Numbered from the stretch's first letter, positions 19,007 through 28,348 are shown. The stretch: 64,000 nucleotides of DNA from Bacteroides thetaiotaomicron VPI-5482 (GCF_000011065.1 NC_004663.1:186001-250000), one strand, 5' to 3'. The notes: generated from the letters alone by a model not told the origin. Numbers and translations are program-made.

Positions 19007-20974
19007 ATGAAAAAAATAATATATAGCTTGTTGTTTGTCATTACGGCAGTTTGTGCAGCTTGTGACGAAGAACTGCCAAAAGCAAGTTTTGATTTATATG
19101 AATTAAAGACGCTTACGGCAACGGCCGGAGATATGAATGTGGCACTTTCCTGGGAAGCATATCCGGACGCCCGTCCTGATGAATATCTTATTAGCTGGAC
19201 TTCGGGCTCTTCGGGAGCGGAAGGAGGGCAAATGACTGTGGAGGCTGAGGCTTCCGGTGCAACTGTCAGTGATCTTGTCAATGATGTTGCTTATACATTC
19301 TCCGTACAACCTCGCTATACCGGAGGATTGGCGAGTAAGCGATCTACTTCTTGTACGCCAAAGAATGCAAGATATCCGGTGACTGGTCTGACTGCGTCAG
19401 CGGGAGACAAGAAAGTCCGGCTGAGATGGACGAAGCCTGCCAGCGAACGGTTTACGAATTATCAGATTACCGTAAGTCCCGGCAATCAGGTTATCAAATT
19501 GGATGACACAACATTGGAAGAATATATGGTTGAAGGGTTGACTAATGATCAGGAGTATAAGTTTGATGTTGTTTGCATTTATCCGATGGGGAATTCTGTT
19601 TCGGCGGAAGCGGTGGCTACTCCGGGAATTATTTATCCGGTAGCAGTCAATACGGAATTGGTTGTCTGGGAGTCTGCTGTCTTTGCTTATAACGATATGT
19701 ATTTTACTGGTGGCAATGTTAAATCCGTCAGCTGGGATTTTGGTGATGGTACTGCTTCTGCTGAAACGACTCCATCGCATGCTTTTGCTGCTACTGGAAC
19801 TTATACAGTTACTATTACAGTAACATATACGAATAATACGACGGAGTCAGGAAGTGTGGAAATTAATGTTGTCGAATATAAATGGGATAGTCTGAATCTA
19901 AATTTTAACGGATTAACAGGATATGTCAAGACGTCCAATCCTGTATTCTCCCCGGATGGAAAGACGATGTATATTCCGACTTCAACGCCTGCCGGGCATT
20001 TGTTTGCCTTAGATGTAGTCAGCGGCGAATTCAAATGGGTATTTGCCATTGATAAAATAACTTATGGCGGCGGTGCATTAGTGGGGTCTGACGGTACTAT
20101 CTATCAGTGCGTGAGAGATGCTTCTATCAAGAATGTGTATGCCATAAATCCGAATGGTACTCAGAAATGGTCATTGCAATTAGACGGACCGATAGGTGCG
20201 TTCCCTGCTTTGTCTGCTGATGGTGTACTCTATTGTTTGACTAATAAAAGTACGTTATATGCACTCGATGTTGCGAATGGTGCGATTAAATGGCAACAAT
20301 CTCTTGATGGAACAACAGGAAGTGCGGTGGCTATTGATAGAAACGGACATATCTATGCAGGTACCAGTGAAGCTATTTATGCTTTCAGCGCAAATAAGGA
20401 AGAACTTTGGAAACTCAGTGGTGTTAATGTGACAGAGCAGGGAACTTTTGCTTTGAATGGCAACACGCTTTACGCAACTTTGAAGTCAAAGGCTGGACTT
20501 GTTGCTGTTGATATCACGAACGGAACCAAAAAATGGACCTATCCGACAACAGGCGGTGATGCTTATTTCCCTATCGTAGATAAGAAAGGTGTTGTTTATT
20601 TTACAGAGAAAGGTTCGCAAACAGTTTACGCTGTAGACGCTGACGGTTCAAAAGTATGGGTGAAGAAGGTAAATAATAACCTGAACTACAGTGGTGCTGC
20701 GTTGAGTACAGATGGTGTTCTTTATATCGGAACGCAGTCAAATAATAAGATTTTCGGACTTAATACGGCAGATGGAAGTACTGTTTATGAGGAATCTGTG
20801 GGTCAACAGGTAATGGCATCCGTTTCGATTGGTCCGGACAAGCGTCTTTATTGTGGTACTATTGGAGCGAGCAATATAGGTTCTATAAAAGCGTTTGACA
20901 TTAATAAAACGTTGGAAACAGACTCCTGGAGTATACGGGGTGGAGATATTCAAGGTACAAACCGACAAAAATAA
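19007..20974 (+). CDS. Surface lipoprotein with Fn3, PKD and PQQ-type beta-propeller repeats
   Basis: A 655-residue lipoprotein (VCAAC lipobox). Two Fn3-like domains (about 30-115 and 118-210), then a PKD domain (about 215-290) with the SWDFGDG motif, then a propeller (about 300-650) built of repeats of the type YALDVANGAIKWQ and IYAGTSEAIYAFSANKEELWK. It occupies the position where surface-exposed substrate-binding proteins follow SusD, and the propeller is the likely binding part. No catalytic motif was recognised. The gene lies 27 bases after SusD and 6 before the isomerase-like gene. Confidence 0.85.
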   Translation: MKKIIYSLLFVITAVCAACDEELPKASFDLYELKTLTATAGDMNVALSWEAYPDARPDEYLISWTSGSSGAEGGQMTVEAEASGATVSDLVNDVAYTFSVQPRYTGGLASKRSTSCTPKNARYPVTGLTASAGDKKVRLRWTKPASERFTNYQITVSPGNQVIKLDDTTLEEYMVEGLTNDQEYKFDVVCIYPMGNSVSAEAVATPGIIYPVAVNTELVVWESAVFAYNDMYFTGGNVKSVSWDFGDGTASAETTPSHAFAATGTYTVTITVTYTNNTTESGSVEINVVEYKWDSLNLNFNGLTGYVKTSNPVFSPDGKTMYIPTSTPAGHLFALDVVSGEFKWVFAIDKITYGGGALVGSDGTIYQCVRDASIKNVYAINPNGTQKWSLQLDGPIGAFPALSADGVLYCLTNKSTLYALDVANGAIKWQQSLDGTTGSAVAIDRNGHIYAGTSEAIYAFSANKEELWKLSGVNVTEQGTFALNGNTLYATLKSKAGLVAVDITNGTKKWTYPTTGGDAYFPIVDKKGVVYFTEKGSQTVYAVDADGSKVWVKKVNNNLNYSGAALSTDGVLYIGTQSNNKIFGLNTADGSTVYEESVGQQVMASVSIGPDKRLYCGTIGASNIGSIKAFDINKTLETDSWSIRGGDIQGTNRQK

Positions 20975-20980
20975 ACGGTG

Positions 20981-21862
20981 ATGAGAAAATTGATATTTAT
21001 CGCATTTATGGTGATGTCTGTTTGTGGATATGCACAGAAATATGAAGTAGGTACTACGACAGCAGTGTGGAAAGCACCTGCTGCTGCCGACTTCCTTCAT
21101 GCAAAAGCGATTGGTGTGAAGTATGTCGAAGTAGCCTTTAATCAATGTTATAGGGGAGTTCCTGTCGATGAAGTGATTCCACGTATAAAGGAAATGAAAG
21201 CGAAGATAGACAGTGCGGATATTGAAGTCTGGTCTATTCATCTTCCTTTCTCCCGAACGCTGGATATCTCAGTTCTGGATGATCGGTTAAGGAAGGAAAA
21301 TGTAGATTTTATGGCAGAGATGATAGAATTGTGTGCCATGTTCCAACCGACTTGCCTGGTTTTGCATCCAAGTTCGGAACCGATAGCCGATAGTATTCGG
21401 GCGCAACGGATTGCCAATGCTTCGGAGTCTATTGCTTATTTGAAGAAATATGCTGATAGGATTGGCGCTCAACTTTGTATAGAGAATCTGCCCAGAACCT
21501 GTTTGGGAAATACTCCGGAGGAACTTATGAGGATTGTCGGAGATATCCCGGACGTAAAAGTGTGCTTTGATACAAATCACTATACCAAAGGCACGACAGA
21601 GCACTTTGTGGCAATAGTAGGTAGCCGTATCGGCACTATACATGCTTCAGATTTTGATTTGGTGAACGAATGCCACTGGCTTCCTACACAGGGAAATATA
21701 AAATGGGGAAAGTTGATGCAAGATTTGGAGAAGACCGGATATAAAGGCGTTTTCATGTATGAAGCGACGAAGGATCACGAAAATAATAATGTGAGACCTG
21801 CTCTTGAACGGATTGCAGAGACCTTCGATAAAATAACTGATGACTATAAAACACTGAAATAA
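20981..21862 (+). CDS. Exported sugar phosphate isomerase/epimerase-like TIM barrel
   Basis: A 293-residue protein with a signal peptide (about 1-19, ending GYAQ) and an AP-endonuclease-2 type TIM barrel: YVEVAFNQCYRG near residue 49, VWSIHLPFS near 84, LVLHPSS near 126, LCIENLPRT near 165, VCFDTNHY near 194 and GTIHASDFD near 219 hold the conserved Glu, His and Asp residues that bind a divalent metal. Members include IolE/IolI-like inositol enzymes. Export from the cytoplasm is unusual. ATG 20981 was chosen over the GTG three bases upstream. The downstream gene begins 1 base after its stop. Confidence 0.85.
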   Translation: MRKLIFIAFMVMSVCGYAQKYEVGTTTAVWKAPAAADFLHAKAIGVKYVEVAFNQCYRGVPVDEVIPRIKEMKAKIDSADIEVWSIHLPFSRTLDISVLDDRLRKENVDFMAEMIELCAMFQPTCLVLHPSSEPIADSIRAQRIANASESIAYLKKYADRIGAQLCIENLPRTCLGNTPEELMRIVGDIPDVKVCFDTNHYTKGTTEHFVAIVGSRIGTIHASDFDLVNECHWLPTQGNIKWGKLMQDLEKTGYKGVFMYEATKDHENNNVRPALERIAETFDKITDDYKTLK

Positions 21863-21863
21863 T

Positions 21864-22922
21864 ATGAATAATATAAGAAGAATACAATATTTCCTGTTTT
21901 GCCTGCTGGCAATAGGACTTGCAAGTTGTAGTGACGATGATAATAATGATAAGAAGACCGGGTACGAAGGAATTCTTACGGAACTGGCAGCAGAGGTAGA
22001 TGCCACTACCCAACAGTTATGGGGAACTTCTCCATCAATTGTAAATACTGAACGTGCCGATGCTTTGAGCACTATTCAGGGATATGCCGATAAATGTCTG
22101 GATGACTATTTTATCAGTTTTCTGAATGGTTTTGATCAGGCAAGTATGAGTATGGAGAAGAGTGAACCGATCTTATACTATTACCGGAGTGCTTTTGACC
22201 GGGTGATGGACGGAATTGAAAACTCCAAAGTAGAGAATGGCACAGCAGAAATCTGGTTGCTTTATAACATGGGATATATAGTTAAGACTCCTTCCGGATG
22301 TTTTGCTATTGATATTTCTCATCGCTGGGCGAAGGAACTTGCACCCTATATCGACTTCCTTTGTGTGACGCATAAGCATTCTGATCATTATAATACAGAT
22401 TTGATTCAGGCAATGTTTGATTTGGATAAGCCGGTATTATCCAATTATTTGAAAGACACCACTTATCCCTACACGGCAAAGGGGGATAAAGATTATGAAA
22501 TAGGTAAATTTAAAATCCGTACTTGTATTACCGATCATAATAATTCCGGATTATCAAATTTCGTAACTATTTTCCAGATAGACTGTGGGGACGATACTGG
22601 AAATTTCGTCTTTATGCATGTCGGTGATTCCAATTTTAAAACGGAACAATATACAAACATTGCGCCACATGTTAATGTCTTGATTCCCCGCTATGCTCCT
22701 AATGCGCTGACTGAGAATAATATTTTAGGTACCGGAGCGGGACAGGTACAGCCGGATTATGTTCTGTTATCCCATATTCTGGAAATGGCTCATGCAGGTG
22801 TTGATGCATCCAGATGGTCATTGGACATGGCACTAGAACGGGCGTCCAAGATTAACTGTGACCAGACCTATGTGCCTATGTGGGGAGAAAAGATGGTCTG
22901 GAAGAACGGTAAGCTGAACTAA
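21864..22922 (+). CDS. Metallo-beta-lactamase-fold lipoprotein
   Basis: A 352-residue lipoprotein (GLASC lipobox, Cys about residue 23). A helical N-terminal part (about 35-125) precedes an MBL fold with the metal motif THKHSDH near residue 171 (HxHxDH), a later HVGDS near 253 and LLSHILEMAH near 312. Known enzymes with this fold include lactonases and N-acylphosphatidylethanolamine-type phospholipase D. In this operon, next to a glycerophosphodiesterase, a phosphodiesterase role is attractive but inferred. The SDDDNNDKK stretch after the lipobox is a typical surface-export tag in Bacteroides. Confidence 0.8.
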   Translation: MNNIRRIQYFLFCLLAIGLASCSDDDNNDKKTGYEGILTELAAEVDATTQQLWGTSPSIVNTERADALSTIQGYADKCLDDYFISFLNGFDQASMSMEKSEPILYYYRSAFDRVMDGIENSKVENGTAEIWLLYNMGYIVKTPSGCFAIDISHRWAKELAPYIDFLCVTHKHSDHYNTDLIQAMFDLDKPVLSNYLKDTTYPYTAKGDKDYEIGKFKIRTCITDHNNSGLSNFVTIFQIDCGDDTGNFVFMHVGDSNFKTEQYTNIAPHVNVLIPRYAPNALTENNILGTGAGQVQPDYVLLSHILEMAHAGVDASRWSLDMALERASKINCDQTYVPMWGEKMVWKNGKLN

Positions 22923-22942
22923 TAATTTTAATATTTGAATTT

Positions 22943-23842
22943 ATGAAACGAATTTATAACTTTATATTGCTTGTATGCCTGGTGCAACTGGCTGTTGCCC
23001 AAAATCGGATTGCGGAAATCAGAGAAAACCTGTTAGGAAATTATTCCGATAGAGTGTTGGTCGTTTCTCATCGTGCCGATTGGCGAAATGCTCCCGAAAA
23101 TTCATTGCAAGGAATACGGAATTGCATTGATATGGGAGTGGATATGGTAGAAATAGATTTGAAGAAGACCAAAGATGGTCACTTGGTCATCATGCATGAT
23201 AAGACAATTAACCGTACAATGACAGGAAAAGGAAACGCTGAGGATTATACACTGGCAGAACTGAAAGCAATGCGACTTAAAAATGGAGCAGGCTGTAAAA
23301 CCAGACATCAGATTCCTACTCTCGAAGAAGTTATGTTACTTTGCAAAGGGAAGATAATGGTGAATATCGATAAAGGTTACGATTATTTTCAGGAAGCTTA
23401 TGCTGTACTTGAAAAAACAGGAACAATTGACCATTGCGTAATTAAAGCAGGGCTCCCCTATGAACGAGTGAAAGCAGAAAATGGTGATGTACTTGATAAG
23501 GTTATTTTTATGCCTATTGTGAATCTGCACAAAGAAGGAGCGGAAAAGATAATCAATGATTATCAGTCACACATGAAACCGACTGCTTATGAACTGGTAT
23601 TTAATGATGATAATGAAGAAATACTTCGCTTGATCAGGAAAGTACGTGATAGTGGTGCCAAGCTTTTCATTAATTCTTTGTGGCCTGAACTTTGTGGAGG
23701 TCACGATGACGATCGCGCGGTAGAACTACACCAACCGGATGAAAGCTGGGGATGGATTTTGAATCAGGGGGCTAAACTGATTCAAACAGACCGCCCGGCA
23801 TTATTACTCGAATATTTGCGTAAAAAGAAACTGCACGACTAA
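22943..23842 (+). CDS. Exported glycerophosphodiester phosphodiesterase
   Basis: Hydrolyses glycerophosphodiesters to glycerol-3-phosphate and an alcohol. The 299-residue protein has a signal peptide (about 1-19, ending AVAQ) and a GDPD TIM barrel. The catalytic set is present: His43-Arg44, Glu70 and Asp72 (EIDLKKTKDGHLV), and His85 (IMHDKTINR). The C-terminal end has the LIQTDRPALLLEYL motif common in the family. The next gene encodes a GlpT/UhpC-like transporter that could import the product. Confidence 0.92.
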   Translation: MKRIYNFILLVCLVQLAVAQNRIAEIRENLLGNYSDRVLVVSHRADWRNAPENSLQGIRNCIDMGVDMVEIDLKKTKDGHLVIMHDKTINRTMTGKGNAEDYTLAELKAMRLKNGAGCKTRHQIPTLEEVMLLCKGKIMVNIDKGYDYFQEAYAVLEKTGTIDHCVIKAGLPYERVKAENGDVLDKVIFMPIVNLHKEGAEKIINDYQSHMKPTAYELVFNDDNEEILRLIRKVRDSGAKLFINSLWPELCGGHDDDRAVELHQPDESWGWILNQGAKLIQTDRPALLLEYLRKKKLHD

Positions 23843-23854
23843 AGATATTCCTTC

Positions 23855-25201
23855 ATGCTGAAACATCTTATAAATTTTTACAAGGTCTCTTCACCGGGGC
23901 CTTGTAACGGAGACGTTATGTCTTCATCCGGCAAGCGTCGGTTGAAATATCTGCAATGGTCTACCTTTCTTTCGGCAACTTTCGGATACGGTATGTATTA
24001 TGTCTGCCGGTTGAGCTTGAATGTAGTAAAGAAACCGATTGTAGACGAGGGAATCTTTTCTGAAACGGAACTCGGAATAATCGGTTCGGTGCTGTTCTTT
24101 ACGTATGCGGTGGGTAAATTTACGAATGGATTTCTGGCAGATCGAAGTAATATAAATCGTTTTATGACTACCGGCCTGCTTGTTACCGCATTGATTAATC
24201 TTTGTCTCGGTTTCTCCCATTCATTTATTTTGTTTGCTGTTCTTTGGGGAGTCAGCGGCTGGTTTCAGTCTATGGGGGCTGCTTCGTGTGTAGTCGGACT
24301 TTCCCGTTGGTTCACGGATAAAGAACGTGGCTCTTATTATGGCTTTTGGTCCGCCAGTCATAATATTGGTGAAGCACTGACATTTATAATTGTAGCATCT
24401 ATTGTTAGTGTTTGCGGCTGGCGTTATGGTTTCTTTGGGGCGGGTATGGTAGGATTGCTGGGGGCATTAATTGTATGGCGTTTTTTTCATGACAGTCCCG
24501 AAAGCAAGGGCTTTCCTCCGGTCAATGTTCCGAAAGAAAAGAAAACGATGAGTGCTTCCGAAACGACAGATTTTAATAAAGCTCAACGGCAGGTTCTGAC
24601 AATGCCTGCTATCTGGATCCTTGCTTTATCAAGTGCATTTATGTATATCAGCCGATATGCGGTAAACAGTTGGGGAGTTTTTTATTTGGAAGCACAGAAA
24701 GGATATTCCACTTTGGATGCCAGTTTCATTATTTCCATTAGTTCTGTTTGTGGTATTATCGGCACTATGTTTTCCGGTGTAATTTCTGATAAACTGTTTG
24801 GTGGCCGGCGTAATGTTCCGGCTTTGATTTTCGGACTGACGAATGTTTTAGCATTATGTTTGTTCTTATTAGTGCCAGGGGTACACTTTTGGCTCGATGC
24901 TGTGGCAATGATCCTCTTTGGACTGGGCATCGGAGTACTGATTTGTTTCTTAGGTGGGCTGATGGCTGTTGATATTGCTCCTCGCAATGCTTCGGGAGCT
25001 GCTTTGGGAGTTGTTGGAATTGCCAGTTATATCGGAGCTGGGCTGCAAGATGTCATGAGCGGAGTTTTGATTGAAGGACATAAAACGATCCGGAGTGGGG
25101 TAGAGGTTTACGACTTTACTTATATCAATTGGTTTTGGATCGGATCGGCTATATTGTCGGTATTTTTCGCTTTATGGGTGTGGAATGCGAAGCAAAAATA
25201 A
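23855..25201 (+). CDS. GlpT/UhpC-like organophosphate:phosphate antiporter (MFS)
   Basis: A 448-residue inner-membrane protein with 12 hydrophobic segments. The N-terminal YGMYYVCRLSLNVVKKP segment and the SKGFPPV loop after TM6 are typical of the organophosphate:phosphate antiporter family (GlpT, UhpT, UhpC). It likely exchanges glycerol-3-phosphate or a sugar phosphate for inorganic phosphate. Following the GDPD gene by 12 bases, glycerol-3-phosphate is the most reasonable substrate. It is the last gene of the sigma-linked operon. Confidence 0.88.
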   Translation: MLKHLINFYKVSSPGPCNGDVMSSSGKRRLKYLQWSTFLSATFGYGMYYVCRLSLNVVKKPIVDEGIFSETELGIIGSVLFFTYAVGKFTNGFLADRSNINRFMTTGLLVTALINLCLGFSHSFILFAVLWGVSGWFQSMGAASCVVGLSRWFTDKERGSYYGFWSASHNIGEALTFIIVASIVSVCGWRYGFFGAGMVGLLGALIVWRFFHDSPESKGFPPVNVPKEKKTMSASETTDFNKAQRQVLTMPAIWILALSSAFMYISRYAVNSWGVFYLEAQKGYSTLDASFIISISSVCGIIGTMFSGVISDKLFGGRRNVPALIFGLTNVLALCLFLLVPGVHFWLDAVAMILFGLGIGVLICFLGGLMAVDIAPRNASGAALGVVGIASYIGAGLQDVMSGVLIEGHKTIRSGVEVYDFTYINWFWIGSAILSVFFALWVWNAKQK

Positions 25202-25241
25202 ATCATTGATTATCAGTGGAGTATAAAATAGGTACTTTTTC

Positions 25242-25323
25242 TTTTAAAGGAACGGGCTCTTGGTTTAAAACCAACGACCTGTTCCTTTAAAACCAACGGG
25301 GTGTTTCTTTTAAAGGAATGAGC
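25242..25323. repeat. Cluster of nested inverted repeats with TTTAAA cores
   Basis: Five modules centred on TTTAAA alternate GGAAC-type and CCAAC-type arms: TTTAAAGGAACGGG (25243-25256) pairs with CCTGTTCCTTTAAA (25278-25291), enclosing the palindrome TTGGTTTAAAACCAA (25260-25274). Further copies lie at 25286-25303 and 25309-25323. It follows the last operon gene, so it may act as a terminator or be an interspersed repeat. Confidence 0.6.
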
Positions 25324-25377
25324 CTTGATATTTCAGAATTATTTCAGTATCATAATTTTTCTTTGCGGGAGATTTAT

Positions 25378-25385
25378 TATCTTTG
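25378..25385 (+). promoter_or_regulatory. Candidate -7 box (TATCTTTG) of the DUF2490 gene
   Basis: Matches TAnnTTTG 20 bases before the ATG at 25406. The nearest TTTG (25362-25365) is only 12 bases upstream. Confidence 0.4.
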
Positions 25386-25405
25386 TACTTTTAACCCGGT
25401 AATCG

Positions 25406-26059
25406 ATGAGTAGAATATTTGCAATTACTAAAATACTGCTGTTTGTGCTATTGGCTGGAATGACTTCCACTGTATTTGCGCAAAGCGATGATTTCACTAC
25501 ATGGACTAAATTCAAAGTGAACTATAAGATCGATCCCCGATTTTCACTTTTAAGCAATCTGGAGTTTCGGACAAAGGATGACGTAAGTAGAATGGACCGT
25601 TTGGGATTGGCCATTGGAGGCGAGTATCGGGCTTATTCATTTTTGAAACTGGAAGCCGGATATGAAACTCATTTCCGGAATTTGGGAGATTCGGAATGGA
25701 AATTCAGACACCGTTATAACTTTGGAGCAACTGCAAGTTTTCAATATCAGTGGTTGAAAATTGCTTTGAGAGAAAGGTTTCAGCAAACTTTTGACCGTGG
25801 AGATTCAAAAGCTCGCCTTCGTTCCCGCTTAAAATTAGCTTATGCACCTGAAAAAGGAATCGTTTCCCCCTACTTCTCAATTGAAATTTATCAAAGTTTG
25901 GATGACGCTCCTTTTTGGAGAGCAGATCGTATGCGTTATCGGCCTGGAGTAGAGATAGCTTTGGCTAAACGATGGGCGTTAGATATTTTTTATTGTTATC
26001 AGTATGAGTCTCCAAAAGGTAAACATATTGCCGGGGTAGAAATAGGCTATTCTTTTTGA
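25406..26059 (+). CDS. DUF2490-family outer-membrane beta-barrel protein
   Basis: A 217-residue protein with a signal peptide (about 1-25, ending VFAQ). The rest is made of alternating aromatic and charged strands, starting DDFTTWTKFKVNYKID and ending in a Phe, as expected for a small outer-membrane barrel. The pattern (RHRYNFG, LRERFQQTFD, RSRLKLAY, RMRYRPGVE) matches DUF2490. The function is unknown. It stands alone with its own promoter candidate. Confidence 0.8.
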   Translation: MSRIFAITKILLFVLLAGMTSTVFAQSDDFTTWTKFKVNYKIDPRFSLLSNLEFRTKDDVSRMDRLGLAIGGEYRAYSFLKLEAGYETHFRNLGDSEWKFRHRYNFGATASFQYQWLKIALRERFQQTFDRGDSKARLRSRLKLAYAPEKGIVSPYFSIEIYQSLDDAPFWRADRMRYRPGVEIALAKRWALDIFYCYQYESPKGKHIAGVEIGYSF

Positions 26060-26368
26060 AAATGTTAGATTACTAATATAATAATGTGTAAGCCTATTTG
26101 GTTTTGAAATATCCCTGATTCATAAAGTGCTACTAATTTGATACTTATGAATAAATATAAATATTATTTAAGAAAATGAAGTATTGGTTGATTTATGATT
26201 TATACTTTTGCTTTTGGCATTTCAGAATGAAATGTTGGAGTTGATGATTCTCCAGTCGCAACAGACGTGTTGTGTGGAATCTCATAACTGAAAGTGAATA
26301 CTTCCTCTTATGTCCTTCTTTCTGCCCAATCAAAGATTTCTTATTATTTATATTTAAATAAAGAGGAC
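26060..26368. other. AT-rich intergenic region before the FISUMP lipoprotein
   Basis: 309 bases with no convincing gene. A TAnnTTTG match (TACTTTTG, 26213-26220) is the only promoter-like feature and would leave a leader of about 140 bases. No hairpin or RNA gene was recognised. The coding frame of the next gene extends upstream through part of this region (to 26294) but without homology to a signal peptide. Confidence 0.4.
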
Positions 26369-28273
26369 ATGAATATTTTGTTTAGAATGGAAAAAGGAAT
26401 CGCTGTGTGCCTTTTTTCTTCTTTTTTTGTATTAGCATGTGTAAATCATATTCCGGGAGAGAAGGCTGCAGTCAGCAATGGAGATATTCCATTGAAATTT
26501 ACTGCTGATATTCATGAAGTGACATATACACGTGTTGCTGGCAATGGCTTTGAAGAGAATGATGAAGTGGGAGTATTTGCCCTTGTAGGGTCCTCCACCA
26601 TGAAGGAAGAACGTTATGCGGATAATTTGCGTTTCTTTCGTACTTCCGAAAAAGTTTTTGAGTCCAGTGAGCCGATTTATTATCCTGATGATGAGGTAAC
26701 ATTACGTTTGATCAGTTATTATCCTTATCAGGAAGAGGGAGTGAATATGGGAGAAAGTACGATGTCGGTGGCGGTAGAAACAGATCAAAATCTTTCTGCC
26801 GGCTATTTCTGCTCTGATTTTCTGGTTGCTTCTCAAAATCTGCAATCAGCTCCTAAAGGAGCCATCGCCCTGCACTATGATCACAAATTTTTCAAATTAA
26901 AAATCGCTTTGGTAGGAAAGGAAGGTGAAGAATTGCAGGGTATACTGGATGCTGACCCAAAACTTTCTGTTTGTGGTTTTTATACTAAGGCGATTTATGA
27001 TTTCCAAAAAGAAACTTATTCCGCTTTTTCTAATGAGAAAAGCATTACTCCTGCCGGAAAATGGGAGATACAGGGAGATCGGTTGAGCGGAAAAGAAGTG
27101 ATCCTTATTCCGCAAGAAACCACTTTGGGCTATCAATATATCGTATTGGATGTTGGAGGTAAGATATATACCAGCCCATTGCCCTCTTCATTGCAGTTGC
27201 AGAGTGGTAAGCAGAGTGAGCTGGCGATTTCCTTCATCCCGACCGAAGATGTTTTGATAAGTAAAGTCGAAGGAGAAATCAATAGTTGGGAAGATGGAAA
27301 TACAGGGCAGTCCGGGTCCGAAGTTTTCCACAATTATGTGGATGTGTCAAAATTGGTATTTGACGATTCGAAGGTGTATAAAGTGTTGAGTGCTGGGCAG
27401 CAGGTAGCAGAAATATGTAAAGAATATCTAGTGACGCCTGATTTTTCTTCACAGGCAATTGTCGTTTATCCGATGAAAGATAACCATGCGGTTGACTTAT
27501 CCAAGGGAACGGTAGTACAATTGGTCGGACATGCAGATAAAGTGCACGGCGGAACTGTAGCGTGGGATTTGAAAGAACATTCATTGAAATATACTCCTGG
27601 AAATCAGGCTGCCCGAAGTAAGGTGTATATTTTGCCTGACGGACAAATAGCATTGTCTATGCCTGAAGAAATGTTGCCCGTATTGGCCATGAAAGATATA
27701 ATGCGTGATGTGCGTGGGAGTAGTATTCACAATTACCCGATAGTGAAAATTGGTACGCAGTATTGGATGGGAAGTAATCTGAAAACATCATTATATATAG
27801 ATGGAGAAGAAATTCCGAAACTGGAGATTATGAATGCCGGAGCGACAGGTTATCTATTGTCTCAAACAGATAAGAGTTATTATTTTTATAGTTTTGGAAC
27901 AATTGTCAGTAATAAGCTGCTTCCTGTGGGGTGGAATATGCCTGATTGGAATGATTGGAATATGCTGAAAACTTATTTGAGTAATGATGCCTCTTTGTTG
28001 AAAACCGGGACATGGAAAGCAATAAGTACCGGTGCCGGTGCAATAGTAGGAACTGCTACCAATCTCACGGGTTTTGATGGATATCCGGTAGGAATGTATG
28101 CCGGTAAGTTTCAGTCTGCCTATGAAGGAAAATATCTTTCTTATTGGACTTTGAATGAAGCAGGGACAGATGCGGATGAGAAAATATTCTTGTTGAGAAG
28201 TGATAAAAACGAAATAGCAGAGGGAAACACCGGGTTAGACAAAGCTTACGCCATTCGTTGCATCCGAAAGTAA
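26369..28273 (+). CDS. Fimbrillin-like lipoprotein with C-terminal FISUMP domain
   Basis: A 634-residue lipoprotein (FVLAC lipobox about residue 24). The N-terminal part (about 30-310) resembles fimbrillin-family proteins: IPLKFTADI, ENDEVGVFALVG, YYPDDEVTLRLISYYPY and the HKFFKLKIAL strand. The C-terminal part (about 470-634) is a FISUMP domain: VKIGTQYWMGSNLKTS, LPVGWNMPDWNDWNMLKTYL and the final AYAIRCIRK. A surface or pilus-tip adhesin role is inferred. The start at 26369 has a GAGG upstream and gives a clean signal; upstream in-frame ATG 26294 would put 25 residues before it. Confidence 0.78.
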   Translation: MNILFRMEKGIAVCLFSSFFVLACVNHIPGEKAAVSNGDIPLKFTADIHEVTYTRVAGNGFEENDEVGVFALVGSSTMKEERYADNLRFFRTSEKVFESSEPIYYPDDEVTLRLISYYPYQEEGVNMGESTMSVAVETDQNLSAGYFCSDFLVASQNLQSAPKGAIALHYDHKFFKLKIALVGKEGEELQGILDADPKLSVCGFYTKAIYDFQKETYSAFSNEKSITPAGKWEIQGDRLSGKEVILIPQETTLGYQYIVLDVGGKIYTSPLPSSLQLQSGKQSELAISFIPTEDVLISKVEGEINSWEDGNTGQSGSEVFHNYVDVSKLVFDDSKVYKVLSAGQQVAEICKEYLVTPDFSSQAIVVYPMKDNHAVDLSKGTVVQLVGHADKVHGGTVAWDLKEHSLKYTPGNQAARSKVYILPDGQIALSMPEEMLPVLAMKDIMRDVRGSSIHNYPIVKIGTQYWMGSNLKTSLYIDGEEIPKLEIMNAGATGYLLSQTDKSYYFYSFGTIVSNKLLPVGWNMPDWNDWNMLKTYLSNDASLLKTGTWKAISTGAGAIVGTATNLTGFDGYPVGMYAGKFQSAYEGKYLSYWTLNEAGTDADEKIFLLRSDKNEIAEGNTGLDKAYAIRCIRK

Positions 28274-28284
28274 ATCGTGGAAAA

Positions 28285-28317
28285 TTGTTCTTCTTTTTTA
28301 TATTTTGCTTATATTTG
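28285..28317 (+). promoter_or_regulatory. Promoter of the thioesterase gene
   Basis: TTG at 28285-28287 and TATATTTG at 28310-28317, 22 bases apart, ending 31 bases before the ATG. Confidence 0.5.
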
Positions 28318-28348
28318 GGAAGTGAAACTTAAATAGAAGTCATAGATT

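Noticed and set aside
25242..25323. CRISPR-like array
   Set aside because: Repeats are inverted and lack unique spacers of constant length.
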